Shown piece by piece: positions 56,440 through 64,000 of a stretch of 64,000 nucleotides of DNA. This DNA comes from Acidovorax sp. RAC01 (GTDB lineage Bacteria; Pseudomonadota; Gammaproteobacteria; Burkholderiales; Burkholderiaceae_C), in assembly GCF_001714725.1 (NCBI RefSeq), contig NZ_CP016447.1, forward strand, positions 2,867,001 through 2,931,000. The letters run 5' to 3'. The position numbers were made by a program, and so were the translations under genes. How positions within the stretch are numbered: the stretch's first letter is position 1; each line of letters begins with the position of its first letter. The notes under the pieces are model-generated. The model made no database searches. It was not told the DNA's origin and saw nothing but the letters and a program-made list of their open reading frames with translations.

Positions 56440-57467
56440 CGGGTGATGCGCGCAAACTGGTCGGAAGGCGTGCGACCGCGCACGATGTCCCACAGGCCGC
56501 GCCAGGTGCCCAGGCCATACGCCGTGTGATAGACCGCAATCACAGCCGGCAGCCAGGGCAGGGCCGCTGGCTGCGCAGTGGTTGCGCACGCATGCACGCT
56601 GGCACCTGCCACGTACACCCCATAGGCCACCAGCAAGCTGGCGAGGGGTACGCTGCTGAGCGGGGCCAGCAGCACGCAGCCCAGCAGCGTGGCCACAAAG
56701 GCGGCCGGTACCAGCTGCCGCACCGAACCCGGCTGGCCGTGTTTGCGCATCACAAAAGGGCGCCAGTAGCCGTACTGGCGCTGCTGCGCAGCCAGATGCC
56801 GCAGGGAGCTGCGGGGGCGGTAGTGCGAACGGATGCGGGCGCTTTGCCAGATGCGGGCGCCGCCCAGGCGCAGGCGCAGGTTGTGCTCGTCGTCCTGGTT
56901 GCGCACCAGCGTTTCGTCGAAGCCGCCAAAGTGTTCCAGCGTGGCACGCGGCCAGCACCCCAGGTAGACCGTGTCCACCAGACCTTCGTAGCGGGTGTCG
57001 CGCGACCGGGCGCCGCCCACCACCCAGCGGCTCTGGAATGCGGCTGCAATGGCCTGCCCCGCCGGGCCCACACCTTCGGCCACCCACGGGCCGCCCACGT
57101 TGTCCGCACCGCTGCGCTCCAGCGCCGCCAGGCACTCGGCCAGGTAATCCGGCGCAAAGCGGGTGTGCACATCCAGCCGTGCGATCACGCTGCCGCGCGC
57201 CTGCCGCAGGCAGGCGTTCAGGCCCGTCGAGACAATGCGGCCGGGGTTGTCCACCCACCGCAGTCGCGGGTCGGCGGCGCAGCGCGCCTGCAGCCGCTCC
57301 CGCGTGCCGTCGTCGCTGCGGCCATCGGCCACCAGCACCTCCATCTGCCAGCCGGGCGGCAGCTGCTGCTGCAGCGCGCTGTCGCAAAACTCGTCGATGT
57401 GCGCAGCTTCATTGCGGCACGGCACGATGACGCTGAGCCAGTGGGGCTGGGCGGGATGGATGAACAT
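56436..57467 (-). CDS. Family 2 glycosyltransferase with C-terminal membrane segments
   Basis: A 343-residue enzyme. The GT-A fold has [16 protein letters not shown] at the start, [10 protein letters not shown], the metal motif Asp-x-His in RLDVHTRF, and [11 protein letters not shown]. Three hydrophobic segments near the end (about 250-315) anchor it to the membrane. It should transfer a sugar to the lipid-linked unit. The start codon lies five bases from interspersed-repeat copy G. Confidence 0.87.
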   Translation of the reverse strand: MFIHPAQPHWLSVIVPCRNEAAHIDEFCDSALQQQLPPGWQMEVLVADGRSDDGTRERLQARCAADPRLRWVDNPGRIVSTGLNACLRQARGSVIARLDVHTRFAPDYLAECLAALERSGADNVGGPWVAEGVGPAGQAIAAAFQSRWVVGGARSRDTRYEGLVDTVYLGCWPRATLEHFGGFDETLVRNQDDEHNLRLRLGGARIWQSARIRSHYRPRSSLRHLAAQQRQYGYWRPFVMRKHGQPGSVRQLVPAAFVATLLGCVLLAPLSSVPLASLLVAYGVYVAGASVHACATTAQPAALPWLPAVIAVYHTAYGLGTWRGLWDIVRGRTPSDQFARITR

Positions 57468-57471
57468 GAAT

Positions 57472-57540
57472 GCTATATTTTATGTAGCTGATAAACAAAT
57501 ACAGTCAAGCGATGGAGGCATTTTTGACCTCATTTTTTGG
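57472..57540 (+). repeat. Interspersed repeat, copy G (between two glycosyltransferase genes)
   Basis: The core is GCTAT (57472-57476), seven bases, GTAGC (57484-57488). Exactly 20 bases later comes GCGATGGAGGC (57509-57519), then a T-rich tail. The minus-strand stop codon and last 10 or so codons of the family 4 glycosyltransferase lie inside it. Confidence 0.7.
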
Positions 57541-58605
57541 ATGGCTCGGCGGCAGCAGGCCGCGGTAGAGCGCATCCATGCGGTCCATCTGCCGGGCGCG
57601 GTCGCCCTCGTGCTGCATGCGCTGTGCATTGTGCTGCCCGGCCTGGCGGGCCAGGGTATCGTCTTGGGCCAGCAAGGCCAGCGCCTGCGCCAGCGCATGG
57701 CTGTCCTTTGCAGGCACCAGCCAGCGGGCAGGCAACCACTGGGCATTGGCCTGCAACTGCGTGGTCACCACGGGCAGGCCGCACGCCATGCTTTCGAGCA
57801 CCGACACCGACGTCGCATCCTGATCGGGCACCGACACCGACGCCTTGCAGCGTGCCAGCACGCGGGCCATGCCCGCATCGTCGAGCCGTCCGTGAAACGT
57901 TACGGCGTTTTCGATGCCCAGTTGCGCCACCTGGCCGCGCAAGGCTGTCTCCATGCTGCCGCCGCCCAGCAGGTGCAGGTGTACGGGTTCCGCCGGATTG
58001 GCGAGCCCGGCACGCAGCTGGGCGAAGGCATCGATGATGGTCGGAATGTTGTAGTTGGGTTCCCAGGCGCGCAGGCTGACCACCTCAAACCCTGGCTTGG
58101 CATCCCAGTCGGCGGGCGCAAAGCGCTGGAGGTCCACCCCCCAGTGAATGCAGTGCACGGCGGCGCGCGGCGTGTAACCGAGAGCTGCCTCCACCAGGCT
58201 TTGCGAGTCGCCAGTGATGAGATCGGCCTGCCTCAGCGTCCATCCCGTGAGCCAGCGCATCCATGGGCTGCGATACGGAGTCACCAGCAGGTCGCTGCCC
58301 CAGGCCGTCATCACCAGGGGGTGGCGCCCGCAACGGGCCCCCAGATAGCCATAGGACGTGGTGTAGTGGGCATGCACGATGTCGGGCGCCAGCGCCTGCA
58401 CGGCGCGCTTTGCTTCGCCCGCGCGCAGCAGCCACTGGGCGGAGCGCTGCACCGGGCGCAGAACGTGCTGCTCCACCCCGTCGATGGCGGCGGGGCGCGC
58501 GGTGACCAGCGAGACACGGTAGCCGCGCGCCCGCATCTCGTGCGCCCAGCGCTGGATGTGGGGGCTGGTGGCGTCGCCCAGCAGGCACAGGTGGATGGGA
58601 TGCAT
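57505..58605 (-). CDS. Family 4 glycosyltransferase
   Basis: A 366-residue GT-B enzyme. The N-domain begins MHPIHLCLLGDATSPHIQRW, and the C-domain has the GT4 nucleotide-sugar site: VVSLRAWEPNYNIPTII, LLGGGSMET, and the ExxE-type segment DATSVSVLESMACGLPVV. It adds a sugar in the repeat-unit assembly. The C-terminus (KNEVKNASIA) is encoded by repeat copy G and is unlikely to be an ancestral part of the protein. Confidence 0.9.
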   Translation of the reverse strand: MHPIHLCLLGDATSPHIQRWAHEMRARGYRVSLVTARPAAIDGVEQHVLRPVQRSAQWLLRAGEAKRAVQALAPDIVHAHYTTSYGYLGARCGRHPLVMTAWGSDLLVTPYRSPWMRWLTGWTLRQADLITGDSQSLVEAALGYTPRAAVHCIHWGVDLQRFAPADWDAKPGFEVVSLRAWEPNYNIPTIIDAFAQLRAGLANPAEPVHLHLLGGGSMETALRGQVAQLGIENAVTFHGRLDDAGMARVLARCKASVSVPDQDATSVSVLESMACGLPVVTTQLQANAQWLPARWLVPAKDSHALAQALALLAQDDTLARQAGQHNAQRMQHEGDRARQMDRMDALYRGLLPPSHPKNEVKNASIA

Positions 58606-58606
58606 G

Positions 58607-59245
58607 TCAGGAGGGCTGGGCCGGCGATGCGGCGTGTGGTTCCGACGGCAAGGCGCCTGCCCAGGCCGCATAGTGCCCCTGCATTTCGGGGTATTGCGCC
58701 AGCAACTCGGCATCGCGGGTGCGCACATCGCCCACCACACGGGCGGGCTGGCCTGCCACGATGGCAAAGTCCGGCACCTCGCCGCGTACCTGTGCGTAGG
58801 CACACACCACGGCGCCCTTGCCGATGCGGCTGCCCGCCTCGATCAGGCTGTGCGGGCCGATGAACGCGTAGGCGCCGATATGCACCGGCGCATGGATGAA
58901 GCCCGGGCGTGCGGACGCGGGTCCGGCGTGCAGCGCGTAGGCACGCCCCATCAGGCGGATCGCGCGGTGCGAGCTGTGCGTGACGATGCTCACGAAGTTG
59001 GTGATCTGTGCCCCTTCGTCAATGCGCAGCCCGCCGGTGGCGTCCAGGAAGTTGAAGTGGCCGATGAACACATGGTCTGCAAGCTGCAGGCCTGCTTCGC
59101 CTTCGATGCAGGTGCTGGGCGCAACGCGCGTGTGTGCCAGCAGCGTGCCCTGGGCAGTACGCTCGCCAAACACCATGCGGTAGAACAGCGCGTGCCACAG
59201 GCGGCGGCGCCAGCGGTTAAGCATGGCTTTCATCGCGTCCTTCAT
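58607..59245 (-). CDS. Left-handed beta-helix acyltransferase (WbbJ/NodL-like)
   Basis: A 212-residue protein whose central part (about 50-185) is hexapeptide repeat, typical of O- or N-acetyltransferases: ADHVFIGHFNFLDATGG, IDEGAQITNFVSIVTHSSH, IGAYAFIGPHSLI, IGKGAVVCAYAQV. The His in VTHSSH is the probable catalytic base. ATG at 59245 has GGAAGGA upstream, making the gene overlap the flippase by 29 bases; ATGs at 59233 and 59224 are alternatives. Likely acetylates a polysaccharide sugar. Confidence 0.85.
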   Translation of the reverse strand: MKDAMKAMLNRWRRRLWHALFYRMVFGERTAQGTLLAHTRVAPSTCIEGEAGLQLADHVFIGHFNFLDATGGLRIDEGAQITNFVSIVTHSSHRAIRLMGRAYALHAGPASARPGFIHAPVHIGAYAFIGPHSLIEAGSRIGKGAVVCAYAQVRGEVPDFAIVAGQPARVVGDVRTRDAELLAQYPEMQGHYAAWAGALPSEPHAASPAQPS

Positions 59246-60461
59246 GGGGGATGTCCTTCCACGTGGCCAAGGCCCAGAAATAGTAGCCAAAGTACAGCAG
59301 CATGGCGGCAGAGATGCCCCACGCCGCCCCCTGGAGCCCGCCCAGCATCAGCCCCGCCAGCAGTCCCGCAAAAAATACGGCCTGCCCTGCCAGGGCCAGG
59401 CGCAGCGCCCAGGCCTGCGATTTCCAGGCGAGCGTGGTCACCGCCAGCGGCGACGCGATGAAGTGCAATGCGATGTATGGAGCCAGGGCCCGTGCCAGTT
59501 CGCCCGCGCCGTTCCATTGGGGGCCCAGAAACCAGGTGAACAGTGCAGGGCCCCACAGCAGCAGCACCCCCGCCATGGGGACTGCGATGGCCGTGAGGGC
59601 CAGCATGCTGTGTCGCACGGCCTGACGTGCGGCCTGCGCGGTTCGGGCCTGCACCAGCCGGGGGTACAGGGCCTGCGAAAGCGCTCCCCCCAGCAGCGTG
59701 GCAGGTGCTTTCAGGTAGCGCAACGACATCGCCCACAGGCCCGCGGCCGCGTCGCCAGACCAGGCGGTGACTGCCAGCAGCGTGAGCGTGTCCTGCAGCG
59801 TGCCCAGGAAGGCGTGCGGCGTGTTGAGCAAAGGGAAATCCCGGTGCCGGGCTGCCACGGCGCGCAGCGATGGGGCGGGGGTGTGCAGCACCATCTGCCA
59901 GCCGCCCGCAGGGGCCGGGCGGGCCAGCAGCACGGCAGCGCCCAGGCCGGCCAAGATGGCTCCCGCCATCAATCCCGCCAGCCCCCAGCCCCACCAGCCC
60001 AGCAGCAGCTGCAACACTGCGCCACCGCCATACTGCAGCAGCCGGGCGCCCGACAGCAGTCCAAAACGTTCACCGCGGGTGGCCCACATCGTCAGCCATT
60101 GCGTGGCCCCCAGGGACAGCACCGCCAGCGCAAGCCCGGCATACAGGAGGTCCTGGCGATGCCACGCCAGCGCAGCCCCAGCACAGGCTGCCAGCACGGT
60201 GGCCAGACCGAGCAGCCGGACGCACAGCGCCATCAGCTGCGCTGCCCCCGTTTCGTCCCGCTCAAGCGGCAGGGCGTATTCGTAGCGCAGGCAGCCGACC
60301 ACCGCGAGGTTGGTGGCAATCGCCCACCACAGTGCAAACTGCCCGAACACCTCAGGGGAATACACCCGCGTGATGGCCGGGCCGAGCAGCAGGGGAACCG
60401 CGTGCGCTGCAACGCTGCCGGCCAGGACAGTGGCGGTTGCCGTGAACAGCCCTCGGGTCAT
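59217..60461 (-). CDS. Oligosaccharide flippase (Wzx-like)
   Basis: A 414-residue membrane protein with about twelve membrane helices and the look of the polysaccharide transporter family (TVLAGSVAAHAVPLLLGPAITRVYSPEVFGQFALW at the start). It should flip lipid-linked repeat units across the inner membrane. No Wzy polymerase or Wzz was recognised in the window; they may lie elsewhere. The start overlaps the dehydratase stop by four bases. Confidence 0.88.
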   Translation of the reverse strand: MTRGLFTATATVLAGSVAAHAVPLLLGPAITRVYSPEVFGQFALWWAIATNLAVVGCLRYEYALPLERDETGAAQLMALCVRLLGLATVLAACAGAALAWHRQDLLYAGLALAVLSLGATQWLTMWATRGERFGLLSGARLLQYGGGAVLQLLLGWWGWGLAGLMAGAILAGLGAAVLLARPAPAGGWQMVLHTPAPSLRAVAARHRDFPLLNTPHAFLGTLQDTLTLLAVTAWSGDAAAGLWAMSLRYLKAPATLLGGALSQALYPRLVQARTAQAARQAVRHSMLALTAIAVPMAGVLLLWGPALFTWFLGPQWNGAGELARALAPYIALHFIASPLAVTTLAWKSQAWALRLALAGQAVFFAGLLAGLMLGGLQGAAWGISAAMLLYFGYYFWALATWKDIPHEGRDESHA

Positions 60462-62392
60462 GCCTCGGACGGGGCGGAATCCGGCTGGTAGCCGGGAACA
60501 AGGCGGTGCAGCAGCTGGCGCATGCCTGCCTCGTCACCGGCCTGCACCGTCGCATGGAGGGCGTCGAGCAAGGTGCGCAGCTCAGGCCACGGCAAGCGCT
60601 CCTCGTGGGCGCGCAGGATGCGGGGGTGGGCCGTCGGCATGGGGTTGTCGCCAATCAGCAGCTCTTCGTACAGCTTCTCGCCCGGCCGCAGCCCCGTGAA
60701 GGTGATCTCGATATCGCCGCCAGGGTGCGCTTCGTCACGCACGGTGTGTCCGGCCAGCGTCACCATGCGACGGGCCAGTTCCAGAATCCTGATCGGCTCC
60801 CCCATGTCCAGCACGAACACATCTCCGCCCTCGGCCATGGCCCCGGCCTGCAGCACCAGTTGGGCCGCCTCCGCGATGGTCATGAAATAGCGGGTGACCT
60901 CAGGGTGGGTGACCGTGACCGGGCCGCCATGGGCGATCTGCTGACGGAACAGCGGGATGACGCTACCGCTGGAGCCCAGCACGTTGCCAAAGCGCACCAT
61001 CGACAGGCGCGTGGGGCTGTTCCAGCGCTCTTGGGCCGGGTGCTCGCTGTCGGCATGGAAAGGGTGTGACGTGGCATGCGCCATGGCCTGCAGCACCAGC
61101 TCTGCGATTCGCTTGCTCGCGCCCATGACGTTGGTCGGGCGCACCGCCTTGTCGGTCGATATCAGGACGAAATCGCTGACGCCTTGCTCCACCGCCACGC
61201 GCACCATGTTCAGCGTGCCAAAGACATTGTTGCGGATGCCTTCCGCTGCGTTGGTCTCCACCATCGGCACATGCTTGTACGCTGCGGCGTGGTAGATGGA
61301 TGCGGGCCGGTATTGGCGGCACAGGTCTGCCATATGCGCCGTGTTGTTGATGCTTGCCAGAAGCGGGACCAGGCGGCTTTGCACCATGCCCTTGTGCACC
61401 AGGGCCTGCAGCTCCTGGTGAATGCTGTAGAGCGCGAATTCGCTGTGCTCCACCAGCACCAGCTCGGCGGCTTCCAGCTGCACCAGCTGGCGGCACAGCT
61501 CGCTGCCAATGCTTCCGCCAGCGCCCGTCACGAGCACGACCTTGCCCGCAATGTGTTTGCGCATCAGTGCCAGGTCGGGCTTGATTGCCGGCCTGCCGAG
61601 CAGGTCTTCGATGTCCAGATCCTGGAAGTCGGTGACGGTCACCCGACCGCTGGCCAGATCCGTCAGGCCGGGCAGGGTGCGGATGCGTACCGGCAGCGAG
61701 CGCAGGTTGTCGATGATTTCATGGCGGCGCTCCCGCGGCACGCTGGGGAGGGCTAGCAGCACGTCGGTAATACCCAGCCGCTGCACGGTCGCTGGCAGGG
61801 ACTCTGAACTGTAGACGCGCACGCCATTGATGCTGCGGCCGACCTTGGACCGGTCGTCATCCGCAAACGCGCGCAGTTCATAGTTCCGCGCCGAGCCGAG
61901 TCCGGCCGCCGTTTGTGCGCCCGCGACGCCCGCGCCGTAAATCAGCAGCCGGTGGGGCGCACGGCCCGATTGACCGGCCAGCAGCAACCATCCCAGCGAG
62001 CGGCTGGCTCCCACCAGCAGCAAAAAGATGACCGGCTGCAAGATGCCCACGCTGCGTGGCACGCCCTCCCAGCGGCCGACCAGCAAGATGGCCAGCAACA
62101 CGGCCCCGTACAGCGTGACAGCCTTGCCCGTGGTGACCAGCGCGCGCATCCCGGTGTACCGGAAGATCGCCCGGTACAGCCCCAAGTGCATCAGGATCGG
62201 GAAGGCCAGCGAAGGCGCGAGCGCGTAGGCAATCCACTGGTTGCCTTCCGGCCAGTGTGGCGTGTCCAGCCTCAGCGTGAAGGCCAGCCACATCGCAAGC
62301 ACGCCCATGGCGGCGTCAAGCGCCACGACAAAGGCGCGTTTGGTATTGCGATGCCACAACAGCACGCGTTGGAGCACGGCGTCTACGTGCAT
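60458..62392 (-). CDS. Membrane nucleotide-sugar 4,6-dehydratase (PglF/WbpM/CapD family)
   Basis: A 644-residue protein. About four membrane helices lie in the first 150 residues, then an N-terminal Rossmann-like domain (HRLLIYGAGVAGAQTAAGL), then the short-chain dehydrogenase domain with VVLVTGAGGSIGSELCRQL (about 304-322) and STDKAVRPTNVMGASKR, in which Met replaces the usual Tyr, as in the WbpM/PglF group. It removes the C6 oxygen of UDP-HexNAc. It starts the minus-strand polysaccharide string. ATG at 62392 is used; upstream frame overlaps the LON-domain gene. Confidence 0.92.
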   Translation of the reverse strand: MHVDAVLQRVLLWHRNTKRAFVVALDAAMGVLAMWLAFTLRLDTPHWPEGNQWIAYALAPSLAFPILMHLGLYRAIFRYTGMRALVTTGKAVTLYGAVLLAILLVGRWEGVPRSVGILQPVIFLLLVGASRSLGWLLLAGQSGRAPHRLLIYGAGVAGAQTAAGLGSARNYELRAFADDDRSKVGRSINGVRVYSSESLPATVQRLGITDVLLALPSVPRERRHEIIDNLRSLPVRIRTLPGLTDLASGRVTVTDFQDLDIEDLLGRPAIKPDLALMRKHIAGKVVLVTGAGGSIGSELCRQLVQLEAAELVLVEHSEFALYSIHQELQALVHKGMVQSRLVPLLASINNTAHMADLCRQYRPASIYHAAAYKHVPMVETNAAEGIRNNVFGTLNMVRVAVEQGVSDFVLISTDKAVRPTNVMGASKRIAELVLQAMAHATSHPFHADSEHPAQERWNSPTRLSMVRFGNVLGSSGSVIPLFRQQIAHGGPVTVTHPEVTRYFMTIAEAAQLVLQAGAMAEGGDVFVLDMGEPIRILELARRMVTLAGHTVRDEAHPGGDIEITFTGLRPGEKLYEELLIGDNPMPTAHPRILRAHEERLPWPELRTLLDALHATVQAGDEAGMRQLLHRLVPGYQPDSAPSEA

Positions 62393-62418
62393 GGCACCTG
62401 CAAACTCACTGCACAACT

Positions 62419-63054
62419 TCACTGCGCAATACCCGTCCGCTCCAGCACGTCCCCCACCAGCTCGAGCCTCACCAGGGGGTTTTCCAGCTCCATCAGGCGT
62501 TGCTTGAGTTCCAGGGGCACCGGCAGCAATTCGCACCAGCGGTTGGCCACCCATGCGCAGTCGTTGAGCTGGTCGTCCGATTCGGGCGGCAAGGTGGGGA
62601 TGCCGGGTTCGCGCTGTCGCAGCGTCTGGAGAACCTGGCCCAGGGCTGTGGCCGTCATCCTGAGGTCGTCAGGCACCGGCACCGCCACGTCGTCATCGAT
62701 CTGCTCGATGTCAGCCGTCCAGAGGCCATGCGTGAGCTGGGCGCGCCGCAAAATGCGAAAACGCTGCGTGCCGCGGCACAGCAGCGTGATCAGTCCGGGC
62801 TGGGGGTTGTCCAGCACTTCAATGGTTGCCAGTGTCCCGACATCGCTGAACTGCTCCTGCGCTGCACCCGCCTGACGCACTTCATGGCCTTGCGTCAGGG
62901 CCACCACGCCGAACGGGGCCTCCGCCCGGTGGCATTTGCGCACCATGTCCAGGTAACGGACCTCGAACACGCGCAGGGCCAGGAGCCCCCCCGGGTAGAG
63001 CACGGAGCCCAGCGGGAACAAGGGCAGCGATGACAGGGTCAGGGGCTGGGGCAT
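62419..63054 (-). CDS. LON N-terminal-domain (substrate-binding) protein
   Basis: A 211-residue protein with only the N-terminal domain of Lon protease: LPLFPLGSVLYPGGLLALRVFEVRYLDM at the start, FGVVALTQG, VGTLATIEVLD, and GLITLLCRGTQRFRIL. There is no ATPase or protease part, so it is probably a stand-alone adaptor or PUA-like protein. It is divergent from the YggT gene with start codons 80 bases apart. Confidence 0.87.
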   Translation of the reverse strand: MPQPLTLSSLPLFPLGSVLYPGGLLALRVFEVRYLDMVRKCHRAEAPFGVVALTQGHEVRQAGAAQEQFSDVGTLATIEVLDNPQPGLITLLCRGTQRFRILRRAQLTHGLWTADIEQIDDDVAVPVPDDLRMTATALGQVLQTLRQREPGIPTLPPESDDQLNDCAWVANRWCELLPVPLELKQRLMELENPLVRLELVGDVLERTGIAQ

Positions 63055-63133
63055 GGTGCAGATGGAAAAGCGGCCGCTATCATCCCATGACCGCCGCTGC
63101 TTCTGCCGTGGCCCCTTGTTTTTGTTGATGCCC

Positions 63134-63682
63134 ATGCTCTACCAGATCGCCACGTTTCTTCTTGATGTCATCGGTGGCCTGATCGCCGGGGCATGCCTGT
63201 TGCGCCTGTACATGCAGCTGCACCGGGTGTCATTCTCGAATCCGGTCGGGGGCCTGGTCTTTGCCCTGACCGACTGGCTGGTGATGCCTTTGCGAAAGTT
63301 CATCACGCCCGTGGGTCGCTGGGACCTTTCCAGCCTGGTCGCCGCAGTGCTGGTGCAGCTCGTGCAGTACGCGCTTGTGCTTGCATTGCTGGGGGCTGCA
63401 GCGGCCTGGGCCTGGCTGCCGTGGATGGCGCTGTTCGGGCTGGCGCGCGTGGCGGTGTCCGGTCTGATCGGTCTGTTGATCGTCTATGCGGTGATGTCCT
63501 GGGTCCAGACCCGATCGCCGCTGGTCGATGTTGTCGGTCGGCTTTGCGACCCTGTGCTGCGACCTGTCAGGCGGTTTGTGCCGCTCGTGAAGGGCATCGA
63601 TCTATCGCCTCTGGTGCTGCTGGTGCTGCTGCAGGTCGGATTGATCGTGCTGGGGCATTTGCAGGCGAGCGTGATGCGATGA
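63134..63682 (+). CDS. YggT-family membrane protein
   Basis: A 182-residue protein with two YggT units, each with paired membrane helices and a conserved linker: YMQLHRVSFSNPVGGLVFALTDWLVMPLRKFI and VMSWVQTRSPLVDVVGRLCDPVLRPVRRF. The family is linked to osmotic tolerance and cell shape but its biochemical role is unclear. ATG at 63134 gives the common start MLYQIATFLLDVIGG; ATG at 63128 is possible. Confidence 0.9.
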   Translation: MLYQIATFLLDVIGGLIAGACLLRLYMQLHRVSFSNPVGGLVFALTDWLVMPLRKFITPVGRWDLSSLVAAVLVQLVQYALVLALLGAAAAWAWLPWMALFGLARVAVSGLIGLLIVYAVMSWVQTRSPLVDVVGRLCDPVLRPVRRFVPLVKGIDLSPLVLLVLLQVGLIVLGHLQASVMR

Positions 63683-63837
63683 GGCACGAAACTTTGGCCT
63701 AAAAACCCCCTCGGCGCACGGCTGATAATGATACTCTGCTATCAATATGGGAGCGTTCTTTCAGCGGTCAGGCACGCAGTGTCGCCGTACCGCTCAGCCG
63801 GTCACTGGCGGCAAGCGCCAGGCCTGAGCGCCGCCAT

Positions 63838-64000
63838 CTACATGACTGAATCCGCGGGCAGGCGCTGCAGCATGGCCAGGCTGTTGGCCACGGTGTTGCG
63901 CAGTTCACGGCGGTCGCAGATGAAGTCCACGGCGCCCTTGGTCTGCAGGAACTCGGCGCGCTGGAACCCTTCAGGCAGTGTGACACGCACCGTGGATTCG
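63838..64000 (-). CDS. accD: Acetyl-CoA carboxylase carboxyltransferase beta subunit (3' end only)
   Basis: Only the last 53 codons lie in the window. The translated end, including [31 protein letters not shown] and [11 protein letters not shown], matches the C-terminus of AccD, which makes malonyl-CoA with AccA. The coding sequence runs off the right edge on the minus strand. The stop codon TAG is at 63838-63840. Confidence 0.88.
   Translation of the reverse strand, partial: ESTVRVTLPEGFQRAEFLQTKGAVDFICDRRELRNTVANSLAMLQRLPADSVM

Noticed and set aside
55721..56539. An N-terminal extension of UDP-glucose dehydrogenase to 723 residues
   Set aside because: The extra frame lies wholly over the methyltransferase gene. 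The family start [13 protein letters not shown] is at 55720 with a four-base overlap.
63738..63762. A tenth copy of the interspersed repeat upstream of the accD end
   Set aside because: GCTAT-N7-GGAGC keeps only part of the core, and there is no GCGMT block after 20 bases.

Overview
The window looks like a chromosomal segment of a high-GC betaproteobacterium of the order Burkholderiales, most likely family Comamonadaceae (Acidovorax-like). The basis is GC-rich codon use, the Burkholderiales gene order lepA-lepB-DUF4845-rnc-era-recO-pdxJ-acpS-nagZ, a yceD-rpmF-plsX-fabHDG-acpP-fabF block followed by rpoE-rseA-rseB-degP, and interspersed repeats of a type I recall from this family. No rRNA, tRNA, CRISPR, phage or insertion sequence was seen. 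The placement is inferred from gene content, not from a search.

Layout. 1-3.1 kb: 3' part of a PAS/GGDEF cyclic-di-GMP synthase and an FMN-dependent alpha-hydroxy-acid dehydrogenase. 3.1-12.6 kb: an accessory locus with a c-type cytochrome, an ECF sigma factor and its RskA-type anti-sigma factor, a DUF4331 protein, a small lipoprotein, a TPR protein, a HupE/UreJ-like membrane protein with an EF-hand-like loop, a DUF3034 outer-membrane-type protein, an exported truncated hemoglobin and a cupredoxin. 12.6-21.7 kb: FAD oxidoreductase, TPP enzyme, dinB, aer, queF, a prolyl-4-hydroxylase-like enzyme and yaaA. 21.9-30.4 kb: rne, divergent from rluC, then a HAD phosphatase, Rieske protein, sppA-like peptidase, RsmI-like methylase and maf. 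30.4-36.9 kb: yceD, rpmF and fatty-acid synthesis. 37-41.5 kb: YgfX-like protein and the sigma-E envelope-stress operon. 41.5-50.1 kb: the lepA-to-nagZ housekeeping string. 50.1-52.5 kb: MscS-type channel and lysS on the minus strand. 52.5-62.4 kb: nine minus-strand genes for a surface polysaccharide. 62.4-64 kb: LON-domain protein, YggT protein and the 3' end of accD.

The main discovery is in the accessory locus. Four promoters, on both strands, share TG[A/C]ATCC - exactly 16 nt - CGTA. They lie in front of the cytochrome gene, the sigma/anti-sigma pair, the DUF4331 gene and the DUF3034 gene. This predicts one self-regulated ECF regulon made almost entirely of exported redox or metal-binding proteins. 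Its signal and function are unknown.

A second pattern is a short interspersed repeat with the architecture GCTAY-N7-RTAGC-N20-GCGMT, present in nine copies. Most lie between genes, but copies also encode the signal peptide of the cupredoxin, the possible N-terminal extension of Era, the C-terminus of a glycosyltransferase and the stop codon of fabH. Other points are a near-consensus sigma-E promoter inside the rpoE operon in front of degP, and a promoter-to-terminator unit upstream of lepA that may be a small RNA or leader.
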